DNA of 64,000 bases. Source: Cloeon dipterum. Taxonomy: Eukaryota; Arthropoda; Insecta; Ephemeroptera; Baetidae. Positions 1 through 10,529 of the stretch are shown piece after piece; the stretch's first letter is position 1; every line of letters starts with the position of its first letter. The notes beneath the pieces are model-generated. The model was given only the letters and a program-made list of their open reading frames with translations. It did not search any database and was not told where the DNA came from. The stretch is taken from contig NC_088786.1 of the NCBI RefSeq assembly GCF_949628265.1, positions 29,285,681 to 29,349,680 on the forward strand. The letters run 5' to 3'. Both the position numbers and the translations under genes were made by a program.

Positions 1-1063
1 TGTGTACACGACTGTATTAAATTATGCTGCCTTGTGCAGCTATGTATAAGCACCAGCCGTTAATTCTTCGGAATTTGCTGGACTTCCAAAGATTACAAAT
101 AAATATTCTTCTTTAAAAAAAAAAAAATTCTTGTTAATCAGATCTTCGTTATGAAAACTCTTTGAAAACGTAGCTTTTTTGAGAAATTGCCAGCAATATT
201 TCTGAGACGCGTGTGCAGTCTGCGACACTTTTTTGTTCTTGCTCATCTGCCATAAAGAGGAAAAGGCCGATCATAACTTGCCCTGCATGCTCAAGAGTGA
301 GCAGCGAGAGCATTTCAAGAATTCATGATTAGGCAGAGGAGCTCATTCTCAAGGTTTACGAGGGCATTAAAACTATCAAATCTGCCAAACAGGCGCAAAC
401 AAGGCGTATTATTAGAGGAGGAAGTTTAGACGCAGTACCAACGCTGTCAACTGGCAAATTCAATGATAAAAGAGCAGATTAAAAATAGCCTTGTTCTCTT
501 TAATTCCCAGCTCAAGCGACAACTCACCTCACACCCTTCTGAATTTAATTTGTGATCAAGACGCGCTCCCTAAATCGATCCTCCGATCTTTCAGATAAAA
601 AAAACATGAAACCTTTGACCCAGTTGTGCTTAAGATTAAGCCATTTGCATAATTATCCCTTGTACCTTAGTGGGTGTTTTGAAAAGTTTGGTCAAGAAAT
701 CCATTTCCGAGCGTACAGACGAACAAAAATGAGCGGCTCGCGAGCCACACGTATGTACACGCAACACTCACTGACACAGACTGACCATCAGAGCGGCCTG
801 AAATAAATCCACGAGCAAAGCAGCAGCTCACTAGAGCAATCTCGTGTCGGTTGAGCCGCACGACGACGGCGCACCAGCTACAGCCACACGTCACAATACG
901 GTAGCGGATAGAAATGAGCCAAGAAGTGTGATGTTAAACTCAACACGGTTTAGCTTATCAGAGCTCATTATAGCTAATTGTCAGTCAGTCATCAAGCACC
1001 TTCAATTGATGGGTTTTTAACTTGAGAGTGAGAATAATGTCTATTTGCTTTGCTTTGAATACT

Positions 1064-1201
1064 CTGCCTTTTCAACGATTTTCGGTACTTGTAATGATAG
1101 AATTTGCGAGTTCTTGAAGAGATAAGATAAATAATGTTCTAGTTTGTAAGATTTTTTTCTATTATTAGTTACAAAATTACCGAAAATCGTTGATATGGCA
1201 G
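1064..1201. repeat. short hairpin (MITE-like) inverted repeat
   Basis: The two ends are imperfect inverted repeats of about 40 bp. The left end starts CTGCC and contains AACGATTTTCGGTA at about 1073-1086. The right end contains the reverse complement TACCGAAAATCGTT at about 1178-1191 and finishes GGCAG. The whole unit is about 138 bp, AT-rich and without a reading frame, as expected of a miniature inverted-repeat element. I could not define a target site duplication with confidence, so the transposon family is open and the unit could be an old foldback. Confidence 0.5.
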
Positions 1202-1311
1202 AATGAGCTACATTGGTAGAAAATTTCAACTTAAAATCTAACAGATCATATTTCAAATGAGGTTACTGCCCTAAAGAGAATTAGTTAAGCTGCGTTTTGA
1301 TTATCACAAAT

Positions 1312-1521
1312 TTTCCCAGCCCAGGAAACACCCACGGACGATTATGTCTTGTTTGATTTTATCTAGAGGACCCTGAGGAGAAATCGGTTGTTTTTTGCTG
1401 CACCAGTTTGCCCACGTGATACGACCACGCACCACTGTTCTCTTAAGCAACTGAGCAGCATCCATGAGCGTGCGACCTTTTTGGTCACCTTGGCCAAAGA
1501 AATTGAGTGAACGAGTAACTT
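1312..1521 (-). other. coding-like segment, possible exon or gene remnant
   Basis: On the minus strand this stretch is open for about 70 codons between two stops and has a balanced, protein-like composition (for example TLMDAAQLLKRTVVRG and ITWANWCSKK), unlike the AT-rich flanks. It has no good start codon and I recognise no family. Another minus-strand frame is also open for about 40 codons after a possible acceptor AG, so the frame is not settled. It could be an exon of a minus-strand gene that starts near 2566, an old transposon fragment, or chance. Confidence 0.2.
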
Positions 1522-2527
1522 AGAAATTTGCACCTAACACTAAACAACTCAACAAACTGTAGAATAACGTTTCAAATTTAAATGAAGGAAGAATCTGTCA
1601 ACTCGGTTTCAAAGACTCAATGTTGATCTAGACAAACGTGAAATAAAAAAGTAATATTTAACTCTGCCACAAATTCTAAGACAAAAAGAGCAAACTCGAT
1701 TTTTTGTTTAAAATATATTATAGTGGAATTTCCAGAATTTAAGAGAAATTGAGGAATGAATAGATCAGTAAAAATCACGTTTTATTTTGACTGCATTGAG
1801 AAATACGTGCGGCGTGCCGCGGAGCGACGACGTATAGACAGAGGGTATTGATCTAGCGGCTGTCGCGTCGGTTACTCGCAGTCAGTTTGAAAAGACCCAA
1901 ACACACATGCCGCGAATGCCAATTGTGTATTGCCATATCCTAATCAGACCGACACCAAGTGCATTTCCTTTGTGACGACTGACTAACGGACGTGGCAAAT
2001 ATTGAAATTTTATAATCCAATGCGGGATTTAGATCTAGGATTATCGCCACTGAAATAAACCTGATCTAGATTAGAAAGGAAAAAGCGAATCGCACGGTGT
2101 ATTGGAGGATCAAATTTAAAACCAGATTTGCCAGCATCAGATTAGAACGTGAGAAATCAACAGACGTGTGCAAATACAAATCACGAAAACTTATAAACTA
2201 AATAATAAACTATATAACTTAAAATTCCAACGATTAATTTATTTCTTCGTGCTGAAAAAGATCAGGATACAAAATTGACTGTTGACTGGCGAAATGGCTC
2301 AATAGGCCCTGTTTAAAAAAGGGCAAGCCTTCTACATTAAATTCGTGACGTCGCAAATTATTGATTAGTCTGTGGCTGCGAAAGGAGCAAAGTGCGCAGT
2401 GAAACACCATTAGCAAGGTGCAAGAAGACTTTATCAAGGGCTAAGATGGGTAAAATTTACAGCAAGGTGGCTGGCTGCTGACATGAATTAACACCCTGTC
2501 AAGAAATTAAGGGTACGGAAAACTCAC

Positions 2528-2566
2528 GAGGCAGTCCTTGCTGGCACGATGCAGAGCATTGCCCAT
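2528..2566 (-). CDS. possible first coding exon of an unrecognised gene
   Basis: A start codon at 2566 sits in a near-ideal insect translation context (CCAAAATGG). Thirteen codons follow (MGNALHRASKDCL), then a consensus donor GTGAGT in phase 0. The upstream minus-strand sequence to about 2800 is richer in GC and could be a promoter and leader. I found no certain second exon at lower coordinates; the coding-like segment near 1312-1521 is a candidate but its phase does not clearly fit. The protein starts MGN, but position 6 is histidine, which is not typical for N-myristoylation. Function unknown. Confidence 0.3.
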
Positions 2567-4640
2567 TTTGGCTCGCGGGGTGCATCACACCTGGACCAAT
2601 TAACGACAGGGAAAGGTGCATCTTCGGCGAACAGTTATTGAATCAGTGTGTCGGCACGGGGGTCAAGGACACCGAGGAGACACACGCCCACGCAGCACGG
2701 CAACGACTGACGACAGTGGCCTGGGCTGCGACGGACCCTGAGCACAATTTCGACGGGCGCATGCGTCCCCTCATGTGTTTCGGTTTGCTTTTTTTGCTAA
2801 TGATGAATTTGCACAACTGTGTTGGCACATTTCAATACAGCGCCTGTTTATTTAAAATAAATCGTTGGATCTTGGAATTTGGGTTTCGTCAAAATATTAT
2901 ACAACCCGATAATTTAGTCTAAATGGATTTTTTAATTAAAAGATCTGGTTGTTAAAAAGATCTATATATAGTTCTTCAAGTCGCAAAAAACGTAACTCAA
3001 GGTCAACGCAGCTGAAAGACTGCTGTATCAGATAATATTTTATTCTGTCGTTGGAGTCAATTAGTGGACAATTAACTTCAAGAAAGTTTTCAAAATATTA
3101 TTTAGTGAATTAGAAAAACTGTTTGTTATACCTCGTACCACACGTCTAGAACACATAGTCTTTTTACCTTTTTGAATGTGGCTTTGGCTACTTTAATGCA
3201 CCAGATGATAATAGTTGTGATTATTATATATATACAAAGCACAGCTAACATCTTTACACTCTCGTTCTGATAGGTGCTGGCCTGAAAAATAATTTGTTTT
3301 GTACATACTGTTCGATTTAAAGCTTTGTTTCAAGTCAAGGCGTGGCACAAAACAATAATTTTTATACGCGGGATTGGGACATTTCCCCTCTGTTAAGGTT
3401 GTCCATAATTCCTTTTTTTTCTTTGAACTGGAGTAACCTCTATTTTTAAATCCCTTTTTAATGAGGCACCGTTGATTTGTACTTCTCATTCGTTTGGACG
3501 TGCTATGTGATTTCACAACATTTTATTAGTTCCTAGATGGTAACAGGAAAGGAGAGAGAAACGTAAATAAACAAGCGGTTGCCTTCTTCTGCGGCTCAAC
3601 CAACTTGGATCGTCCAGCGCCGGCGAAAGATAAATAAATTCCGCCGCCCACGCATTCAAACGAGATCGTTTAAGTAACTTTGACATCTGTTTGCTTAAGG
3701 CGTTAAAATACCCCCGAATTTTCCACTAAAAGCCCGATTTACCGTGAAACAAAATTTGCATGCATAATTTGCAGCGGCGTGTTTTTTCTCCTTTTTTTCA
3801 TCACGCACTTGCTGTTTCTTCGTGCGAGAACAATGAGAAAAAAATAACGGGACTCAATCCTTCAGCTTCCTCTCAACCGAATATCGCTCAGTCACAGCCT
3901 CCATTTCCTCTATTCGCAGCTCTACTCGGAGGATCTACAACGAAACCTGTATCCAGGTAAAAGTTGTACTTTCATTCCAATTCAAATCAAATTGATCTAT
4001 ATCTTTAATGTCGTCATATATTCAATTTAAATTAATACAGAAGACCTGCGGCTTGTAAATGCTTTTAAGTGATTTACCTGGAAGGTCTCAGACCTTCATT
4101 TCTAAAAAATAATAAGCCGCTAAAAGGGTGTAATTCGATTCACTATACGCCTTTGACCGAAGCTGTATAGTTATTTTGTAATAGACCGATCGAACGGCTG
4201 TGCGAAAAGGGCAAAAACCAGAGCGTCGGCGTTTATCTAGCCCCAGTAGAGAGCGGAAGTTTTGCACGCTTAGGGCGAAAAAGGTAAAAGGGTGTTACTC
4301 ACGGGAGCGGTGTCTCACTCATTAGGTGCGAATGTCTCAAAATTCAGCGAGAAAACAACAATGCCCGCAAGTGTCACACGCACTGTCTATCTCGGGGCGA
4401 ACCCAGCCCACTGAACCGTTTCTCCAGTTTCCAGACACCTTCTGGTCGGGTTGCGAACTAACACGACTCTCCGACCGCCACGCAACCTGTCGTGGGGAGA
4501 CGAGAACCGGCCAGGGGTTGCAAAATAAGGGATGGTATTTTCGCAGCCGAAAATCAATAGCGCAGTCAGCGAAGCAATTTTGGCGCTTTGAAAAGTGAGT
4601 AATATAGGCACTTAACTTTTAATTGAACTAATTGGCGCTT
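2567..4640. other. intergenic or intronic stretch, no supported gene
   Basis: Several frames of 60-107 codons are open here (for example on the minus strand at 3193-3516), but they are lysine/asparagine-rich, lack splice partners and match no family I know. The interval 4200-4600 is noticeably richer in GC and open on both strands over about 270 bp. I see no domain there and treat it as a possible promoter or CpG-rich island rather than a gene. Confidence 0.4.
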
Positions 4641-4658
4641 GTTTCGTGAATTAAGTTG

Positions 4659-4952
4659 TTAAATTAGTTGTACCGGCGAATTTAAAATCAACTTTTCAGT
4701 TTTATAAAGGGGCTGAGAAATAATATTGCACATTTTATGTTTTACGGAAGACAAGATAAAACATTTCGGTGGCTCAAAATCAGTATTTTTGCAAAAAAAT
4801 AATAATTTTTTAAACAAAATTACCTCATAAGTGTTATTCTTCTCCTGCAGAGCTTTCCGTGCCAATGGCAAAATTGGCTGCTTGCCAGTAACTGATAAAA
4901 GAGACTTTGCACTTGCAGCTACGATTGGCACTGTGTTCTCTGTGTCTTCCAT
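4659..4952 (-). CDS. small open frame downstream of PrimPol, unrecognised
   Basis: A 97-codon frame starts at 4952, about 140 bp beyond the PrimPol stop on the same strand. Just upstream of the ATG is a plausible acceptor (TTCACAG). The first 43 codons (MEDTENTVPIVAASAKSLL..., ending NNTYE) look protein-like and end at a possible donor GTAATT in phase 0 (4823-4822). A possible acceptor (TTTCTCAG) near 4714 would then give PLYKTEK and a 61-residue product. Without splicing the second half is AT-rich and looks like read-through of an intron. I do not recognise the protein. It may be the first coding exon of a small gene or an alternative 3' exon of the PrimPol transcript. Confidence 0.3.
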   Translation of the reverse strand: MEDTENTVPIVAASAKSLLSVTGKQPILPLARKALQEKNNTYEVILFKKLLFFCKNTDFEPPKCFILSSVKHKMCNIISQPLYKTEKLILNSPVQLI

Positions 4953-5077
4953 TTCTTAATCTGTGAATCATTGAAGAAAATATTAGTTAACACTTTGCAA
5001 AAAATTGTAATTGAGCAAATAAAAATCTAATCAAAAGAAAAAAGAGACAATGATTCAAGATTCAAATAGCAACCATT

Positions 5078-5083
5078 TTTATT
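5078..5083 (-). terminator. poly(A) signal for PrimPol
   Basis: AATAAA on the minus strand lies about 11 bp after the PrimPol stop codon, implying a very short 3' UTR. No other canonical signal is closer. Confidence 0.5.
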
Positions 5084-5093
5084 GCATTAAGTC

Positions 5094-6443
5094 TTAATAG
5101 TCATCACATAAAATATTTTCATCTGACTCTAATAGTTCGAAAATATTCTTCAACTCGGATTTAATTTCACTTGAGCAGCCAGGGTTTTGCAACAAAGTCA
5201 CTAAATAACTAGGCAAGGACTTCGGCTCAGACTGGTAGCCTCTGCAGTCTGGATCGTGGCACTTTCTGTAGTAATTTAACTGAGTCAAATTCACAATCAA
5301 CATGCTCTTATTACTCTTGTGAACTCGGCCAACATTTCCGCAGAAGGCAGGTCCTTGGCTATCGTAGATCAGGCAGTTACTGTCTTTAAAGTAAACCCAA
5401 GTCCGGATCCCCTCAACTTCCATCTCCCCTCGTACGAATTGGTCCACGTCAGGAAAGGGCGATGGCAATTTACTAGACGAACTGTTTGCATGCACTTTCG
5501 GAGCTTTGGCCAACCGAGTGATTACTCCATCACTTGCTTCCAAATAGGGCAGATCCATCAAAAACTTTTCACTGTTAGAGATGAGTGAGGCGTGGAAAAT
5601 GAACTCTTCTCTTAGCTTTGAGTCATTGATTGGGGGTTTGAATTGGTTTTCTTTGCTGACCTTCAGAGGCGCATTCTTGTGGGGCTTGGTGGAGCAATAC
5701 AGTCGGAAATGCCGGTTCTTAGTGTAAACACTTTCATCACAGAATAGCACCAAATCACCGTGTCTGTTCTTCACAAAGAGCTTTTTCACATCATCACTCG
5801 AGATTCCGTATTGCTCACTGATTTGATCGTTCCAACATCTGATCGTGTTGCAAACGTCTCTCACTAGGACGCCTACAACATAGTTGTTGGCAAAGTGGCA
5901 AAGTTGATTTTGTAAAATCAAGTGTCGGCTAAACTTTATCTCTGTGGTGGAGTCCAAGTCAAGTATTTCTTCTCGCGTCACTAAAATCGAGTACTGCTGC
6001 TTGATTTTAGCGGTGATCAACCTGATGAAAATTTCCACCATATCTGGGCCGTTGCTCTCAGGGTTAAGCCGCCTGTCAAACTCAAGGTCTAGATAAAGCT
6101 TGCATGGCGTGAACTCTGGAATGACTTCATATGAGCACCTCTGGTGCGGCTCCTTCAGCTGGTCGTGGAGCCAAAATTCGCGAGGGTGAGTGACGAGAAA
6201 TTGTCTTGTGCCAGTACCACCTGCGTGAAAGACGAAGGTCTTGAGACCGTTTCCCCTGGCCTGGGCAAACGCTAGGGCTTCATCTTGTCGGTCGAACACT
6301 TTCCAAGTCCTCGAGTTTTCTAGCAATGAGCCAGGTCTGTTTTTCAGAAGCAACCGACGGTCCAGCGGCTTTGGTGTTTCCAGTTCTTTGTAGGCAGAGG
6401 GGCTGTCACCATAAAACGAATCGGAGGGGATTGATTGGAACAT
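5094..6443 (-). CDS. PRIMPOL: DNA primase-polymerase PrimPol
   Basis: Single coding exon, 449 residues. PrimPol is an archaeo-eukaryotic primase family enzyme that reprimes stalled replication forks and can copy past lesions in the nucleus and mitochondria. The three catalytic motifs are present: DLE (D119, E121) in CKLYLDLEF, SRH at 172-174 in KFSRHLI, and the third aspartate at 236 before VYTKNRHFRLY. A zinc-knuckle set C368, H375, C395, C400 has the same 7-20-5 spacing as the human enzyme. The ATG lies 12 bp after an acceptor (TTTCAG), so the 5' leader is probably spliced from an exon ending near 6511. The protein is about 110 residues shorter than human PrimPol (560 aa): it stops soon after the zinc knuckle in a short acidic tail, with no clear counterpart of the RPA-binding motifs. 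Drosophila is generally reported to lack PrimPol. Confidence 0.95.
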   Translation of the reverse strand: MFQSIPSDSFYGDSPSAYKELETPKPLDRRLLLKNRPGSLLENSRTWKVFDRQDEALAFAQARGNGLKTFVFHAGGTGTRQFLVTHPREFWLHDQLKEPHQRCSYEVIPEFTPCKLYLDLEFDRRLNPESNGPDMVEIFIRLITAKIKQQYSILVTREEILDLDSTTEIKFSRHLILQNQLCHFANNYVVGVLVRDVCNTIRCWNDQISEQYGISSDDVKKLFVKNRHGDLVLFCDESVYTKNRHFRLYCSTKPHKNAPLKVSKENQFKPPINDSKLREEFIFHASLISNSEKFLMDLPYLEASDGVITRLAKAPKVHANSSSSKLPSPFPDVDQFVRGEMEVEGIRTWVYFKDSNCLIYDSQGPAFCGNVGRVHKSNKSMLIVNLTQLNYYRKCHDPDCRGYQSEPKSLPSYLVTLLQNPGCSSEIKSELKNIFELLESDENILCDDY

Positions 6444-6511
6444 GACGTTAAAGCCCTGAAAGTAAAAATAATCAGAGTCATGCTCGATTCGAGTTAAATT
6501 TTAATTTCTCA

Positions 6512-6537
6512 CCGTTGCAAGCAATGTTTGTTTTCAT
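6512..6537 (-). promoter_or_regulatory. possible PrimPol leader exon with upstream ORF
   Basis: On the minus strand an ATG at 6537 is followed by eight codons and a donor GTGAGA (from 6511). If this donor joins the acceptor just before 6455, the small frame reads on for GGG CTT and stops at TAA, giving a 10-codon upstream ORF before the PrimPol start. The splice is inferred from consensus only. Confidence 0.25.
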
Positions 6538-6784
6538 TCCTATAAAATCACATAATGTACGCTATGGCAAATGGCAACATTCAGCGTTCAGCATGGGATT
6601 CTTCAATGACCACAACATTCTGATGACAAGGAATGTGTCATGAAGTAGACGTAATCATTACATCGAGCCAATTTAACTTTATGTTATGTAGTCGAGCAGC
6701 CGGTAACAATTTCAAATATTTCCAACAGACAAAATAAATGCCATCGAATTCAAATAATGGAAAAGTCACAGTATTCGCCGCCGA

Positions 6785-6865
6785 GTTACAGTTTTCGCCA
6801 CCCCTACTTCAACATGGGATTCTCATAAGAACTGGCGAGATGTGTAACCCGGCAGAAACTGTAAC
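6785..6865. repeat. small inverted repeat between PrimPol and NANS
   Basis: GTTACAGTTTTCGCC at 6785-6799 is mirrored by GGCAGAAACTGTAAC at 6851-6865 (one mismatch when reversed). The unit is 81 bp and has no reading frame. It could be a tiny MITE or a structured site in the divergent promoter region. Confidence 0.35.
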
Positions 6866-7134
6866 TTTATATTATATCATACCATACATTTTTTAACACA
6901 AAGCTGAACGAAAACATAAGTCAATATATAAGGAAAAATAAACTTACATTCAATAACAAAATGGTAGACTTCGAATAAATTGTCTCGGCTATTAGCCCAA
7001 AACGGATGAAAGTTGAGTTCGTTCTTTCCCAATGCAGAAGTTATGTAATTTAAATTCCAACCAAATCACTTTCAACTGTAGGGTGTCTCGGACTGATCAG
7101 TTGTGTGTTTGAATAAGATGAAACATCACAGAGC

Positions 7135-7200
7135 CGCGCTCTGATTGGCTCAACGGGGTTTTACCGGTAACGGAGGCACTGGCTCTGATTGGTTGAGTTA
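7135..7200 (+). promoter_or_regulatory. twin inverted CCAAT (NF-Y type) boxes, probable NANS promoter
   Basis: Two copies of CTGATTGG, the classical NF-Y core in inverted orientation, lie at 7141-7148 and 7185-7192, 44 bp apart and inside a longer similarity (GCTCTGATTGG then GAG or CAA). The NANS start codon lies about 530 bp downstream just after a splice acceptor, so an untranslated first exon starting near 7200-7400 fits. The same region could also serve the divergent PrimPol gene. No TATA box is evident. Confidence 0.45.
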
Positions 7201-7726
7201 TTTTAATTTTCTTACTTGCTCCTCAAATTTTGCCAATTTTACCAAAAACCTGGACTTAGAATGAATCTTTTATAATTTTAAGCAAAGATTATGTAGTGAA
7301 TTTGATTAAAAAGTAAAGAAAGTAAACTATTCACGTGTGCCAGCGCAATCAATTGTTTTATGGCGCGAAGACCACGATGCGTTAGCTGTGTTGATGCATG
7401 AATGCGCCTCTGGTGCGCCGGCCAACGCCGTAATTCTGATAATAATTAAATAATCAATTAGAGGGGAGGCCAGGGAGCCTGCAGTGCAAATTATTTTCTT
7501 CGTACTTTTTATGCTTGCAGCCTATGGCAACCGCATGCTATCAAATCAAGACACTTTTTAGTCCTCTTGGTTATTGGTTTTATTATTTAACTAAATTAAA
7601 TTTATGCCCTTATTTTAAAGCCAAATTTGTCTCCTACATGGACAATTTTTAATTATGATTAATAAGAAACGGTTAAAAATAGAAATGATAAAAATTAAAT
7701 GATTTGATTTCAGATACTACACCGCG

Positions 7727-9519
7727 ATGCCCAAAGACATTGAAATTGTTTGCGGTCGCTACATAGGAGACGACCAACCATGCTTCGTCATTGCAGAAAT
7801 CGGGCAAAATCACCAGGGAGATATTGAAATTGCGAAGCAACTTATCAAAACTGCAAAGGTATGAGGAATTAGGAATAATTTGCATACTTTACTATATCTT
7901 ACAATAAAAAAATATAAATATTAGTTTGATAAATCCAAAAACCAGATCAAAAATGCAATAAGAGCGTAGATTGTGAAAATTCAGTAGTTACTATAATTGT
8001 TTTATACATATTCAGTTTTAAATGACAATTCTAATTATTAATCGTTTCAAAATCTAAATTGTGATTTTAGGAATGTGGAGCTGACTGCGTAAAACTTCAA
8101 AAGAGTTGTCTCAAGGAAAAATTCACCACTGGGGCTTTATCTAGAATTTATGAAGGACCAAACTCCTGGGGAAAAACATACGGAGAACACAAGGAACACT
8201 TAGAATTCAATATCAAACAAATCAAAGAACTGCAGGACTATGCTGAGAAAATCGTTGGCATCCCATTTACTGCTTCAGCTATGGACTGGGTAACGCTTTA
8301 AAATAGTTTTAATAAATTATTTCACAGTTTTATCGGTGTATGATCTTGTATACTAAAATGTTTTCAACCTTTCATAAAGGTCTCCGCGGACGAGCTAGAA
8401 TCACTGGACGTACCATTTATTAAAATTGGCTCAGGGGACACTGACAACTTCCCTCTACTTGAGCACGTTGCAAAAAAGAAGAGGAATTTAGTTTTGTCAA
8501 CAGGTAATTACGAAAAATAAAATCTACAACAATGTTTTGACAGTTTAATGTAAATAACTTGATTTTAAAGGTATGCAGGAGCTATGGGTGGTCGAGGAGG
8601 CTTATAATATTATTACAAAACACTTGGCAAGTTTTGTTATGCTGCAATGCACATCCGCGTACCCGACGCCACCGAGTGAAGCAAATTTAAGAGTTATGGA
8701 GGACTACCGAGCCAGATTTCCAAAAGCGCACATTGGTCTTTCGTGTCACGAGGATGGCATAGCAATCTCTATTGCAGCTGTTGCCCTGGGTGCCAAGGTA
8801 TTGAAGGAAATGAGATTTACTTTAGTTGCCAGATATTTAAGTTGTAGCTTTCATTCCCTTAAATTTAAAATTGAATGTTCCAAAATAACATATTTAAAAA
8901 AGATTAATTACAAAAAATATATATTTTTCTTAAAAAAAAAATCAATAGTAATACTAATCAATTGTGATGTGGCTAAAAAATTAAACAGATGAAGGTAAAA
9001 ATCTGGTAAATAACTGGAAAATAATAAAAATAATCACCACGTTATCTCTGTTATTAACGATTGCTACAAAATAAATTTAAAATCATCATCTTTGAAGGAT
9101 TTTTTTACTTTCAGGTCTTGGAAAGACACATAACTTTAAGTAAGACTCTGCGGGGAAGCGACCATGCCTGTTCATTGGAGCCCCAAGGCTTACGTGATTT
9201 AATTCAAGCTGTGAGATGTGTGGAAGTTGCGATGGGCAGTCCGCAAAAGTCATTTCTCCAGTGCGAGTTGCCTTGCAAGCAAAAACTTGGAAAAAGTTTA
9301 GTTGCCTCAAAGTCTCTGTCGAAAGGGACAAAACTCAACCCTGAGAGGGATATTTGCATAAAGGTTTCAGAGCCGCAGGGTATTCCTGCTAGCCAATACT
9401 ACTTGGTCAAAGATTGTATTTTGTTAAAAAATATAAATATAGACGAGCCAATCATGGCATCTGACGTGGAAAGAGTCCACAATGACGATGACTCAATTAA
9501 AAACTTAAGCATCCATTGA
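7727..9519 (+). CDS. NANS: sialic acid synthase (N-acetylneuraminate-9-phosphate synthase)
   Basis: Five coding exons: 7727-7858, 8071-8289, 8380-8503, 8571-8797, 9115-9519; all phases join to 368 residues (human 359). The enzyme condenses phosphoenolpyruvate with ManNAc-6-phosphate (or ManNAc) in the cytosol to give Neu5Ac(-9-phosphate). The NeuB TIM barrel spans roughly residues 15-265, with EIGQNHQG (24-31), KIGSGDTDNFP, LQCTSAYP and LERHITL..GSDHACSLEP. A C-terminal antifreeze-like (SAF) domain starts near residue 285 with KLGKSLVA. The glycine before the active-site histidine in vertebrate enzymes (SGHE) is cysteine here (C217, H218). The start ATG follows an acceptor at 7713, so the first exon is untranslated. 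Confidence 0.96.
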
Positions 9520-10529
9520 TTGGGATTTTTAATTTAAAACAGGGTGAAAATTTTTCCTTTTTTATATTTTAAACTTCCGTGGATCTATCAAATCCCAAAA
9601 ATAGCGGTATATTAGGACAAATAAGTAAAAAGTAATAAATGGAGCAGTATAAATGTTGTGTATAAACTTGTAGTAAAGTATGACGAATTGGTGTTCCTGC
9701 ATTTGATTTCGTGATGCATGGCAATGGTTTTTAAAAATGCAAAACCAACTAAGTTTTATAAATTTTGTAAACTTTGCAAATAAACAACATTTATTTAAAG
9801 TACCACAATATGAAATAGTGTTAATTCTTTATACTTACTTTGCATGTTCACAGTTTTGCTTTTAGAGTATTTATCGTATTTATTGCAAGCTGTAATTGTG
9901 CGTGAAATTGTGAAAAATGGAAAATGTTCGAGATATTCGAAAATACATTCATTTTTATACAAGATGGCAATATATATATTTGGACGAAAAAGGTTTATGA
10001 GGGTTTTTTTAGCAAAATATTGAAGATTATATATATTATGTACCTAAAAAGCAAGATTTTTCGTCTAAATACGCTAAATACCCTAAATACACGAGACTCG
10101 TGAGAGACATTGTTAGTTTTCTAATACACTATACTAGTTGAATGAATAAAATCAAGCAATCTTTTATTCCCTACGATTTAACTATTTTAAATTAAACCGT
10201 CTATCTAATTGAAGTTTAAAGAAACGGAAATTTTCTAACAACGTTAAGGCTAAGACTCTTTCGCGCCACGTTAAGAAGTTAACCAATACGGCAACAGGAG
10301 TCGCAATTCGCGCCGCGCAGACCGCAGAGTCGCAGACGGCGCAGACGCCTTGCGCAAACTTTTGAATGAGCTGATTCGTCGATTGTTGCACTGGCGGCAA
10401 CTGGAACTGTTTTTAACGGCAAAAGTGGATGACGGAATCACTGCTTTAGTAAGCGGGCGGACTTACATATTACGCGATTTTAGATTGAATTTCTAGTAAA
10501 CGGCCGTTTCCTAGTTGCTACTGGTCAAC
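9520..10529 (+). other. NANS 3' UTR and KIF23 upstream region
   Basis: Contains AATAAA signals at 9634-9639 and 9779-9784 for NANS. The last 300 bp before KIF23 rises in GC. A TTTGAA at 10371-10376 resembles the CHR element of cell-cycle promoters, a weak hint on its own. No other gene seen. Confidence 0.45.
9779..9784 (+). terminator. poly(A) signal candidate for NANS
   Basis: AATAAA 260 bp after the NANS stop; another AATAAA lies at 9634-9639. Either could be used. Confidence 0.4.

Larger units (their letters stand above)
1..2527. other. non-coding stretch at window start
   Basis: AT-rich sequence in which I can support no complete gene. The short open frames show no domain, no consistent splice partners and no codon signature. 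It contains a hairpin element (1064-1201) and one coding-like segment on the minus strand (1312-1521), listed separately. If the small exon at 2528-2566 is real, this stretch would be an intron or the downstream part of that minus-strand gene. Confidence 0.5.

Noticed and set aside
4326..4611. Open frames on both strands in a GC-richer block
   Set aside because: Both are plausible by length, neither is protein-like, and no splice partner was found.
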